Made by a program: the position numbers and the translations under genes
Shown here: one piece after another, positions 7,431 to 15,237 of the stretch
Numbering within the stretch: the stretch's first letter is position 1
How the letters are laid out: every line of letters begins with the position of its first letter
Assembly (NCBI GenBank): GCA_007116685.1
Contig: SKIC01000241.1
Location: forward strand, 1-22,899
Direction: 5' to 3'
Length of the DNA stretch: 22,899 nucleotides
DNA from: Balneolales bacterium
GTDB lineage: Bacteria; Bacteroidota; Rhodothermia; Balneolales; Natronogracilivirgulaceae
Notes under the pieces: model-generated
Databases searched by the model: none
The model's input: the letters and a program-made list of their open reading frames with translations, nothing else
Told to the model about the DNA's origin: nothing

Positions 7431-9680
7431 ATGGATAATAGTTTGTATTTATTTGAAAACGATCACGGCTATGTTACGAGCGAAGGCCGTTTGCATCAAA
7501 AAGATAACTCCTACTTTACTGGTAGAGATTTAGCTCCCTGCTCCGAAACCGAAATTGAGACAAAAGTTGCCTATTATGAGCAAGCTTTTACGAATTTAAC
7601 AAAGTATGTAGACGGTTTCCTGAGTGCGATTGAAAATGACGAAGATGCAGAGAATCAACGCAAACGGCTTGTAGAAGAAATTAAGAACACAGACGCATTA
7701 GGAAATTTTGAGGAGTTGCTTAATAAAGTACTTCCACAAAATGATGTTCCAGCTGAGGAAGAGGTTGCCGAAGAAAATACATCCGAAGCAACCACTGAAG
7801 AAGTTGTTGAAGAAAAATCACCGGAAAAAGAAATAGCTGAGACTGCTTCAACAGAATCTGAAGCCCAGGCTACAGAGGAAGAAGTTTCGAAATCAGAGGA
7901 ATCCGAAAAAGCAGAAGAATCGGAATCTGCAGATAGTAAAGAAGAAGCTGAAAAAATCTCATTCGATTTACCGGAACTTCCTGAAAACGCATCCCCCGCA
8001 CTTACTGAATATGTTACTATTACTCAAAAAGCCATTGAAGTTGTACAAAACGACGATGTGCAATTTGCAAACTCTGAGTTAGCTAATCTCAGGCATAAAT
8101 GGGATATCGCTGAAAATATTCCTCAAGACTCAGCAGAGGAGCAGTCAGTTTACAATTCTGCTTTTAAAGCTTTCCAAAAAGCAGAAGCGTATCTTGCCGA
8201 AAAGAAAGCTGCTTACCATCAGAGACAAGCAGAAAGACGCCAGAAAAACCTCACTCGCCGTCAGGAAATTCTCGACAAACTTAAAGCAGTCATTGAAAAC
8301 AAGAAATGGCAGTCTTTTGGCGAGGTAAAATCCCTCCAAAGAAAATGGGATGGGGTTAGAGCCGTAAAAAATGACGAAGGCAAAAAACAACAGGAAGAAT
8401 TTGATAAACTAATTGCCATTTTTGAAGAGCATAAAGTTGAAATTCTGGTTCAAAGACGCCAAAAGGAAGAAGAGAACTTAACCGGTAAACTCACAATCCT
8501 GGATAAAATTAAGAGCCTTGCTCAAAAAGCTTCCGTCGAAGGTTTTGATGGGTGGGATGCCGCAGATAAAGAACTAGAAGAACTAAGCCGCCAATGGCGA
8601 AAAATTGGTCGTGTTCCTAAAGAACAGACTGATCAAATTTGGGATAATTTCCGCGCTGCAACTGACGAATACAGCCAGGCAAAGTTTGAAAATAACCCTG
8701 CCTACCGTAAAGAACTTCTGAGAAATGTTGAAAAACGTAAGAAGCTGATTAAAGAAGCACAGGATTTAACGGAAGAAGAAGATTTGGCGTTGGCCGCAAG
8801 AAAAGTAAATCAACTTCACCGAAGATGGAAAAAGATTGGTCCCGTTCCTAAAGAAGAAAATGATAAACTCTGGGAAGAATTCAAAACCGCTTCGGATGAG
8901 TTTAATGAGGTGAAATCTGAAAATCTGGATGTAATCAAAGAGCAGGAGCAAGAAAATCTTGATTTAAAAAATGCTCTAATCGACAAAGCTCGAAAAATTG
9001 CCGAAGAAAAAGATTGGAAAGACGGCGCTCGAAAGTTGCAGAAGCTTATGGAAGAGTGGAAACAAATTGGACCTCCTCCGCGGAGAAAAGCTGCCAAAAC
9101 CTGGAAGAAGTTCAAGGAGGCTATGGATGATTATTACAAGCCACGTCGCGAGCATTTTAAAAGTCTGAAAAACGAGCAAAAAGACAATCTTCAGAAGAAA
9201 AAAGATATTATTGCTGATATTTTGAAGCTGACAGAAGAGGAAGACGCACAAGCTGCGGTTCAAAAAGTTAAGCCATTACAACAGGCATTTAACGATGTGG
9301 GTTTTGTTCCAATCAAAAAGAAGGACGAAATCTATAAGGAGTATAAAAATGCTTGTGATCAGGTATACCAAAGAGCTCGTGCCGAGTCAGGGAACTTGCC
9401 CGGAACCCGCCATATGGAATTTGCTGAAGGCGTTTCTGTAGAAGAGAAAAAAGAAGCAAGACTTAAACAAGCGGAAATCATTAAGCTCAAAAAAGAGCAA
9501 GAAAAAATTAATGATGAAATCATCCGCATTGGTGATACTATGACCTTTATCAAGCCTAATAAAAAAGGATTGCAACTTCGCGAAGAAATGCAGCAAAAAA
9601 TTGATGTTGCTGAAGAAAAGAAAGCAAAATTAAACGAAAAAATTGTCTCTTTGCAAAAAGAGATTGATAAAGTGCAGTAA
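7431..9680 (+). CDS. DUF349 repeat protein with acidic linker
   Basis: This 749-residue, highly charged, apparently soluble protein has no signal peptide. A conserved-looking N-terminal segment (about 1-105) is followed by a low-complexity acidic linker (about 107-175, rich in Glu, Ser, Ala and Thr). Six helical repeats of about 75-85 residues then follow. The best carry W(R/K)KIG.VPKE..D..W..F, as in QWRKIGRVPKEQTDQIW, RWKKIGPVPKEENDKLW and EWKQIGPPPRRKAAKTW. The first two and the sixth are degenerate; the sixth reads FNDVGFVPIKKKDEIY. The end (about 660-749) is a charged coiled coil. DUF349 proteins are widespread in Bacteroidota and their role is not established to my knowledge. The ATG at 7431 is chosen over an in-frame TTG at 7416. 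Codon use matches the neighbours. Confidence 0.9.
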   Translation: MDNSLYLFENDHGYVTSEGRLHQKDNSYFTGRDLAPCSETEIETKVAYYEQAFTNLTKYVDGFLSAIENDEDAENQRKRLVEEIKNTDALGNFEELLNKVLPQNDVPAEEEVAEENTSEATTEEVVEEKSPEKEIAETASTESEAQATEEEVSKSEESEKAEESESADSKEEAEKISFDLPELPENASPALTEYVTITQKAIEVVQNDDVQFANSELANLRHKWDIAENIPQDSAEEQSVYNSAFKAFQKAEAYLAEKKAAYHQRQAERRQKNLTRRQEILDKLKAVIENKKWQSFGEVKSLQRKWDGVRAVKNDEGKKQQEEFDKLIAIFEEHKVEILVQRRQKEEENLTGKLTILDKIKSLAQKASVEGFDGWDAADKELEELSRQWRKIGRVPKEQTDQIWDNFRAATDEYSQAKFENNPAYRKELLRNVEKRKKLIKEAQDLTEEEDLALAARKVNQLHRRWKKIGPVPKEENDKLWEEFKTASDEFNEVKSENLDVIKEQEQENLDLKNALIDKARKIAEEKDWKDGARKLQKLMEEWKQIGPPPRRKAAKTWKKFKEAMDDYYKPRREHFKSLKNEQKDNLQKKKDIIADILKLTEEEDAQAAVQKVKPLQQAFNDVGFVPIKKKDEIYKEYKNACDQVYQRARAESGNLPGTRHMEFAEGVSVEEKKEARLKQAEIIKLKKEQEKINDEIIRIGDTMTFIKPNKKGLQLREEMQQKIDVAEEKKAKLNEKIVSLQKEIDKVQ

Positions 9681-9748
9681 TAGACTTATTTATATTTCTG
9701 ATTTCACGGAATCAGGGGGAACAGTATGATTAGTAAGAATTAACGCTT

Positions 9749-10987
9749 ATGTCCGCAAAAAAGGTATTTATGGTGGATGACGATGTTGCTATATGTGAAC
9801 TCGTCGGAAATTACATCGAACGCAAAGGTTATGATTTCGTAAGTCAAAACCGGATGGAAGGTGCACTTGAGAAGATTCACGAATTAAAACCGGATCTTGT
9901 TTTACTCGATTTGCATTTACCTGATGGAAGCGGTTTGCATTTATGTAAGGACATAAAGTCGTCGGACAAAATTTCTTCAATCCCGGTTTTTATGCTCACT
10001 ACCCGGGAGTTTTCCATTGAACGTGAAATGGCACTGCAAGCCGGTGCCGCGGTTTTCCTTCAAAAACCATTTGATTTTAATTTGTTTGGCGAGCAAGTTG
10101 ATGAAGCACTTCTCCCTACCGTAGATTTGAATTTTTGGGGCGTAAGAGGATCAACTCCTTGTGCTAACCGTGAAAATATGAAGTATGGTGGTAATACCAG
10201 TTGCATGCAGGTTGTTGTACCTGGAAATAAAGATTATCTCATATTTGATGGAGGATCCGGAATCCGGAATCTTGGTAACAAAATGATTGAAAAAGGCAAA
10301 GGCTTGAAAGGCCGAATCTTTATCACTCATGCGCACTGGGATCATATTCAAGGTTTTCCATTTTTTAAGCCATTCTACGTACCGGAAAACTATTTCAGTA
10401 TTCATTTGCCTGAGCAACTAATTGGCGGTTCACGTGAAGTTCTCTCCGGACAAATGACGTACACTTATTTTCCTGTAACTCCGGAAATGCTGATGTCTGA
10501 AATGGAATACATTACACAGACCTACCATTTGCAAGAGTATGAAGGCTATAAAATTGAATTCATGCTAGCCAATCATCCGGTTGCTACTGCCATTTATAAA
10601 ATACATGCAGGAGGAAGGGTTATTATTTACTGCCCTGACAACGAACTGGTTCCTGAGAATGAGGGTAAACAGGTGCCTTTCCGCGGACATCTTAAAGAGT
10701 TTATTAAAGATGCTGATGTTGTAATCCATGATGGGCAATACAGCAGAGAAAACTACGGCCCCAGAAGAAATTGGGGGCATTCTGCATGGGAAGAAGCTGC
10801 TGAATTATGCGCAGATGCAAACGTGAAAAATCTTTTCATTACTCATCATGATCCGGATTCATCTGATGAGTATCTGACCCAACTCGAAAACAATCTAGTC
10901 GAGTACAGATATCACTTTAACAGCCTTCAGTTAGCCCGTGAGGGGCAAGTATTCAAGCTAAGCGCTCAGACTGCCCCCAAGTCTTAA
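9749..10987 (+). CDS. Receiver domain fused to metallo-beta-lactamase-fold hydrolase
   Basis: This 412-residue protein has a CheY-like receiver (about 4-120): acidic D10-D12, phospho-acceptor D54 in VLLDLHLPDG, T84/T85, and K106 in LQKPF. An MBL-fold domain (about 126-405) follows. It opens FWGVRGSTPCA...YGGNTSC (129-152), the mark of a Lactamase_B_2-type subfamily. It keeps the metal motif THAHWDHIQG (H194, H196, D198, H199), further likely ligands H276 and D297 (IIYCPDNE), and THHDPD (365-370). The phospho-acceptor and metal ligands look intact, so this is probably a phosphorylation-controlled hydrolase. The substrate is unknown. Some MBL enzymes split cyclic nucleotides, and a receiver-adenylate cyclase lies 3.3 kb away, so a phosphodiesterase role is a guess. 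The neighbour 10996-11481 converges on it with only 8 bp between stops. Confidence 0.9.
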   Translation: MSAKKVFMVDDDVAICELVGNYIERKGYDFVSQNRMEGALEKIHELKPDLVLLDLHLPDGSGLHLCKDIKSSDKISSIPVFMLTTREFSIEREMALQAGAAVFLQKPFDFNLFGEQVDEALLPTVDLNFWGVRGSTPCANRENMKYGGNTSCMQVVVPGNKDYLIFDGGSGIRNLGNKMIEKGKGLKGRIFITHAHWDHIQGFPFFKPFYVPENYFSIHLPEQLIGGSREVLSGQMTYTYFPVTPEMLMSEMEYITQTYHLQEYEGYKIEFMLANHPVATAIYKIHAGGRVIIYCPDNELVPENEGKQVPFRGHLKEFIKDADVVIHDGQYSRENYGPRRNWGHSAWEEAAELCADANVKNLFITHHDPDSSDEYLTQLENNLVEYRYHFNSLQLAREGQVFKLSAQTAPKS

Positions 10988-10995
10988 GTTTTGGC

Positions 10996-11481
10996 TTAGA
11001 AGAAGTATCTGATGCCAATTCCTCCGCCAATGTCGAACTTGGTGTCAGGGAAAAGATTGAGTTTTGGAACTACCTCGACAAATGCAGCGAGTGGGGTGTC
11101 TTCAATATGATAATTTAATCCAACAGGGATTCTAGCTCCAAGAATTAAATCATTCCCATTTCTTTTTTCCTGAATTAATGAGCGTGCACCTACTCCCCAG
11201 TAAAAAGATAATTCGCCACGGTCAGCCTGTACCAAATTGAAGTTGTAAAACTGATAATCTACGTGAAAGTTGAAAGAGGTTCTTCCCGAAAAAGACCATG
11301 CAGCTGCGGCAGCTAAAGCATTTTCGTCGCTCATCCATTTTTGAGCTGAAATCCCGGTAGGCTCTCCGGCAATAATCCCTAATCCGAATCCATTACCGCG
11401 ATCCTGAGCTATGATTTTATCAGAAGGAAATAAAATAGAAGCGATAATAATGAATACAATAAAAGTAAAAAGCCTATTCAT
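10996..11481 (-). CDS. Small outer-membrane beta-barrel-like protein
   Basis: This 161-residue protein has an N-terminal signal peptide (hydrophobic about 5-18, likely cleavage after IIAQ near 26). The mature part alternates short amphipathic strands with glycine- and aromatic-rich ends: GFGLGIIAGEPTGISAQKW, TSFNFHVDYQFYNF, LSFYWGVGARSL, LILGARIPVGLNYH. The C-terminus GGIGIRYFF ends in phenylalanine, as outer-membrane barrels recognised by the BAM machinery do. I expect a small barrel of about eight strands, similar in feel to DUF3996-type proteins. The function is unknown. It is divergent from the ENPP-type lipoprotein, with about 250 bp between starts, and converges on the receiver-MBL gene. 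No Shine-Dalgarno sequence is seen. Confidence 0.75.
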   Translation of the reverse strand: MNRLFTFIVFIIIASILFPSDKIIAQDRGNGFGLGIIAGEPTGISAQKWMSDENALAAAAAWSFSGRTSFNFHVDYQFYNFNLVQADRGELSFYWGVGARSLIQEKRNGNDLILGARIPVGLNYHIEDTPLAAFVEVVPKLNLFPDTKFDIGGGIGIRYFF

Positions 11482-11730
11482 AATATTTTATGATTTCATT
11501 TCTTATGAGTGAAAAACTTATTCAAAGGAGCGTTGAAGATACAAATTTTAAGAATTCGAAGGAGTTGTAACCTACAATTTCATGAATTTCTGATTAGTTC
11601 ATGGTTTGTGATTAACAGCTGCAATGTGGAACTTTTAACAACCTATTAACTATCATTTTAATTTCAATTAACTATTTTGTTTTAATAATAAATCAGAGGT
11701 TAGAACTACATATCCAAAGCAGTGTTAAAA

Positions 11731-12999
11731 ATGAGTAAATATTCTTTTCTATTAACTTTATTATTAAGTGCATATCTATTTTACGGGTGTTCCCAAACCG
11801 AATCGGCGCAAATCTCTCAGGTTCAGGAAGTAACGCTAAACGAAACAGAGCGCACCCCTTTATTACTTATTTCTATTGATGGCTTCCGAACAGACTATCT
11901 CGAGCGCACCGACACCCCAGCATTGGATTATTTTTTAAGTAAAGGCGTCCAGGCTGAGTATTTAAAGCCGATTTATCCATCTAATACCTTCCCCAATCAT
12001 TATGCTTTGGCTACCGGTTTATATGCTGAGAATACGGGTATCATTGCCAATAACATGTTTGATCCGGAATTGGGTCGTTTTGCCTTGGGTAACAGAGATG
12101 CCGTTTCTGATGGTCGCTGGTATGGTGGTGAGCCAATATGGGTAACTGCCGAAAATCAAGGCGTGAGAACAGCTACGATGTTCTGGCCTGGCTCAGAAGC
12201 TGATGTAATGGGGGTACGTCCAACACGCTGGGTTCAGTACGATAACAGCATTACTTATCCCTCTCGTGTAGATTCTGTGATTACCTGGTTGCAAGTTGAA
12301 GATTATACTCGCCCCGATTTTTTAACCTTATATTTCAGCAGAGTAGATAGTCGTGGTCACGGTCACGGCGTGGAATCTGATTCCGTAACTGCTGCAATCG
12401 AATATGTGGATCGACAGATTGGATATTTAATTGACGAATTGAAAAGAATTGACATGTGGGGCAATATCAATATTTTCATAACTTCAGATCATGGAATGGC
12501 CTCTTTAAGCGAAGAAAAAACCATATTTCTGGATGATATCATTGATTTAGATCATGTTTTCGTCAGAAATTGGGGTACTGCCGGAATGATTGCCCCCAGA
12601 GATGGCAGAACCGAAGAAGTTTATAATCAATTGAAAGCAGCTGAAGACGAGTACGGAAATGTATTTCGTGTTTACAGAAAAGCAGATATTCCAGAAAGAT
12701 TTCGATTTAAGAATCATCCCCGAGTACCTGAAATTTTAATAGAGTTTGATGTGCCTTATGCCATGACCAGCAGAAGTAATTTTGAAAGAAGAGGAATATT
12801 GGCTGGAAATCATGGATGGGATCCGGAATCCCCTGAAATGCACACCATTTTCTTTGCAAAAGGTCCGGATTTTCATGAACAACTGACTTTCCCCTATGTA
12901 AATATGGTGGATATCTATGAATTGATGTGCCATTTGCTTGGTTTAGACCCGGCAGAAAATGATGGTAATTTTGATGTATGGGAACGAGCGCTCAGATAA
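11731..12999 (+). CDS. ENPP-type nucleotide pyrophosphatase/phosphodiesterase lipoprotein
   Basis: From the ATG at 11731 this is a 422-residue lipoprotein. A hydrophobic leader ends in the lipobox-like LFYGC with the lipidated Cys at residue 20. The body is an alkaline-phosphatase-superfamily phosphodiesterase of the ENPP/type I group (PF01663-like). Metal ligand D50 is in LISIDGFR, nucleophile T86 in PSNTFPNHYA, D206 and H210 in SRVDSRGHGHG, D253/H254 in TSDHGMA, and H361 in GNHGWDP. The full two-zinc site appears present. The known family splits phosphodiester or pyrophosphate bonds of nucleotides or lipid head groups. Here it would act outside the inner membrane, perhaps scavenging nucleotides; the exact substrate is unknown. 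A GTG at 11722 is an in-frame alternative that would put two extra residues and a Lys before the leader. Confidence 0.92.
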   Translation: MSKYSFLLTLLLSAYLFYGCSQTESAQISQVQEVTLNETERTPLLLISIDGFRTDYLERTDTPALDYFLSKGVQAEYLKPIYPSNTFPNHYALATGLYAENTGIIANNMFDPELGRFALGNRDAVSDGRWYGGEPIWVTAENQGVRTATMFWPGSEADVMGVRPTRWVQYDNSITYPSRVDSVITWLQVEDYTRPDFLTLYFSRVDSRGHGHGVESDSVTAAIEYVDRQIGYLIDELKRIDMWGNINIFITSDHGMASLSEEKTIFLDDIIDLDHVFVRNWGTAGMIAPRDGRTEEVYNQLKAAEDEYGNVFRVYRKADIPERFRFKNHPRVPEILIEFDVPYAMTSRSNFERRGILAGNHGWDPESPEMHTIFFAKGPDFHEQLTFPYVNMVDIYELMCHLLGLDPAENDGNFDVWERALR

Positions 13000-13083
13000 T
13001 TTGTTTTTGAATCTTAGCTGGTAAGTTTTTACCATAGTCTCATTATCAAGATAACCTCTACTCTATAAATAACTCACAGTTTC

Positions 13084-13422
13084 ATGGCTTACGTTGTTAC
13101 CGAACCTTGTATTAATTGCAAATACACCAATTGTGCATCTGTATGTCCCGTAGATGCATTCCGAGAAGGACCAAATTTTCTTGTTATTAGTCCAGATGAT
13201 TGCATTGATTGCGACGCTTGTGTTGCAGAATGTCCTGTTGAGGCTATTTTCCCTGATGATGATGTGCCTGAAAAGTGGGAGCATTACATAGAATGGAATG
13301 AGCGCCTTGCTGAAAAGTGGGACGATAATATTATCAACGAAACCAAAGACGCATTGCCGGATGCTGAAGATTGGGCTGAAAAAGAAAAAACAGTTGATGA
13401 CATTAAGGAAGACTGGGATTAA
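13084..13422 (+). CDS. fdxA: 7Fe ferredoxin ([3Fe-4S][4Fe-4S], FdxA type)
   Basis: This 112-residue acidic ferredoxin closely resembles Azotobacter FdI. It begins MAYVVTEPCINCKYTNC and has a second cluster segment DDCIDCDACVAECPVEAIF, followed by the FdxA-type C-terminal extension (LPDAEDW). By FdI logic, C9, C17 and C50 bind a [3Fe-4S] cluster, and C21, C40, C43 and C46 bind a [4Fe-4S] cluster. The spare cysteine C24 of FdI, next to the 4Fe cluster, is Ala25 here (CPVDAFREGPNF). The protein carries electrons in the cytoplasm; its partners are not evident. It lies 18 bp upstream of folP on the same strand and may be cotranscribed, although no shared pathway explains this. No Shine-Dalgarno sequence precedes the ATG. 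Confidence 0.95.
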   Translation: MAYVVTEPCINCKYTNCASVCPVDAFREGPNFLVISPDDCIDCDACVAECPVEAIFPDDDVPEKWEHYIEWNERLAEKWDDNIINETKDALPDAEDWAEKEKTVDDIKEDWD

Positions 13423-13440
13423 TTACATCTCTTGTCTGAA

Positions 13441-14304
13441 ATGGAATTAAATTCTGACGATAATTTACATGCAATCAAACGCTTTGTTGTTCGCGGCAAA
13501 GCGTTTGATGTTTCTACGCCCAGAGTAATGGGTATAGTAAACACCACTCCCGATTCCTTTTCTGATGGTGGGCGCTACACAGACAAACAAAAAGCTATGT
13601 CTCATATCCGGAAAATGGTTGATGAGGGGGCCTATATTATTGATGTTGGCGGAGAATCTACCCGTCCGGGTTCAGAGCCTGTACCTTTTGAAGAGGAAAT
13701 TCAAAGAACGATTCCCGTTCTGGAAGATGCGATCAAAGAATTTCCGGAAATCTTTTTCTCCATCGATACTACTAAGTATAAAGTAGCAAAAAAGGCACTT
13801 GAAGCGGGCGCTCATTTTATTAATGATGTCAGTGGACTCCAAAAATCACCTGAGTTTACCACACTCTGTAATGAGTTCGGAGCCGGCTTGATGATTATGC
13901 ATTCCCAAGGCGAACCCAAAACCATGCAACAAAACCCATCCTACAACGATGTTGTTTCCGAGGTTATTGAATTTTTGGATAAGGCTGTAAAAAAAGCAAA
14001 AGACGCAGGGGTTTCTGCAATCATTACTGACCCGGGAATTGGTTTTGGTAAGACGATGGAGCATAACATTGCTCTTCTCAGAAATTTGTCATCTTTTCAA
14101 AAACTGGGATACCCCGTTTTGCTTGGGGTTTCCAGAAAATCTATGATTGGGAAAATTTTGAATGACCGCCCGGTAGATGGTCGCTTGGCAGGAAGTATTG
14201 CTCTTCAATATGATGGTTTATTACAAGGTGCAGACATCCTCAGAGTTCATGATGTGCAGGAAGCATTTGATTCCATTTTAATGTATAATGCACTCCATCA
14301 ATAA
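13441..14304 (+). CDS. folP: Dihydropteroate synthase
   Basis: FolP condenses p-aminobenzoate with 6-hydroxymethyl-7,8-dihydropterin pyrophosphate to give dihydropteroate for folate synthesis; it is the sulfonamide target. From the ATG at 13441 it is 287 residues, a normal length for this TIM-barrel enzyme. Motifs in order are MGIVNTTPDSFSDGG (30-44), IIDVGGESTRPGS (66-78), SIDTTK (107-112), INDVSG (127-132), MHSQGEP (153-159), DPGIGFGKT (197-205), GVSRKSMIG (229-237) and RVHDV (268-272). All are the expected pterin- and pABA-site loops. An in-frame TTG at 13432 is possible but unnecessary. The next gene, cdaA, starts 23 bp downstream, an order I recall from other Bacteroidota. Confidence 0.97.
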   Translation: MELNSDDNLHAIKRFVVRGKAFDVSTPRVMGIVNTTPDSFSDGGRYTDKQKAMSHIRKMVDEGAYIIDVGGESTRPGSEPVPFEEEIQRTIPVLEDAIKEFPEIFFSIDTTKYKVAKKALEAGAHFINDVSGLQKSPEFTTLCNEFGAGLMIMHSQGEPKTMQQNPSYNDVVSEVIEFLDKAVKKAKDAGVSAIITDPGIGFGKTMEHNIALLRNLSSFQKLGYPVLLGVSRKSMIGKILNDRPVDGRLAGSIALQYDGLLQGADILRVHDVQEAFDSILMYNALHQ

Positions 14305-14327
14305 AACAGACAGCAACTGCTGAAAAC

Positions 14328-15137
14328 GTGGACGTTATACCTATAGGATTTCTGGATTTTGGGCTTCGCGATTTAATCGAAACGCTGATAATCGCTACCG
14401 TTCTATATTTCCTCTATCGTTGGATTAGAGGCTCTTTTGCTGTACCTGCCTTTGTTGGTATTGTTATCGTTTTTGCTGTGAATGCCTTGGTAAGCGTGCT
14501 CGGTTTAACGACTATCAGTTTTGTGATGCATCGTATTTTAGATGTCGGGATTTTGGCAGTAGTCATCATCTTTCAACCAGAAATCCGAAAACTACTTTAC
14601 AATATCGGTCGTAATACAAGTTTTGATAAGTTTTTCAACAAAGGAGAGACCGTTTCTGTAACCGACGAAGTGGTGGATGCCGCCAAAACCTTATCCCGTT
14701 ATAAAACAGGAGCATTGATGGTATTTTCAAACACTGAAAAACTAAATGACCTTGTTGATCCGGGAATTAGATTAGACGCTATTGTTACAAGCAAACTAAT
14801 AATAACCATCTTCAATAAAGAAACGCCACTACACGATGGAGCTTTGTTGATCGTTGATGATAAAATTATTGCTGCGAGTTGCTACTTACCTATATCTCAA
14901 AACCCTAACATATCTTCGGTATATGGAACCCGTCACAGGTCTGCCGTAGGGGTAAGTGAGTCGAATAATGTGCTTGTGGTGATTGTTTCTGAGGAAACCG
15001 GGCGAATTTCCGTGGCCAGAAACGGAATACTTACATCCGGCTTGACCGTTCAAAAACTTAGAAACGAAATGGATAATTTCTACGGTAAGACAGATGACGA
15101 AGATGAAATAGCATTCAAGCAAAGTGAGAAAGACTAG
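14328..15137 (+). CDS. cdaA: Diadenylate cyclase CdaA (c-di-AMP synthase)
   Basis: CdaA condenses two ATP into c-di-AMP, a messenger that usually controls potassium and osmolyte transport and cell-wall balance. The 269-residue protein has three N-terminal membrane helices (about 15-31, 37-58, 63-83), ending in the conserved IIFQPEIRKLL. A DAC catalytic domain (about 105-255) follows. Both catalytic signatures are intact: DGA at 170-172 in PLHDGALLI, and GTRHRSA at 200-206. The start is a GTG at 14328. It matches the family's usual N-terminal length, and no suitable ATG is available before the third helix. The acidic tail after 253 is unremarkable. No YbbR-like (CdaR) regulator follows, as it would in Firmicutes; an MCP-like gene comes next. 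Probably cotranscribed with folP. Confidence 0.96.
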   Translation: MDVIPIGFLDFGLRDLIETLIIATVLYFLYRWIRGSFAVPAFVGIVIVFAVNALVSVLGLTTISFVMHRILDVGILAVVIIFQPEIRKLLYNIGRNTSFDKFFNKGETVSVTDEVVDAAKTLSRYKTGALMVFSNTEKLNDLVDPGIRLDAIVTSKLIITIFNKETPLHDGALLIVDDKIIAASCYLPISQNPNISSVYGTRHRSAVGVSESNNVLVVIVSEETGRISVARNGILTSGLTVQKLRNEMDNFYGKTDDEDEIAFKQSEKD

Positions 15138-15237
15138 GTTTTTGAAATATTTTGCAGTTATATGCAAAAGTCTTTCAACTTGTGTTTTTTGTCAATATGA
15201 ATAAATTAGAAGTTCATATTAGGGCAAATTATGTAGC

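Noticed and set aside
9698..9715. Hairpin CTGATT/AATCAG after the DUF349 gene
   Set aside because: The stem is only 6 bp and is followed by G residues, not T residues, so it does not look like a terminator.
13019..13034. Hairpin TGGTAA/TTACCA after the ENPP-type gene
   Set aside because: A 6-bp AT-rich stem with no T tract could easily arise by chance.
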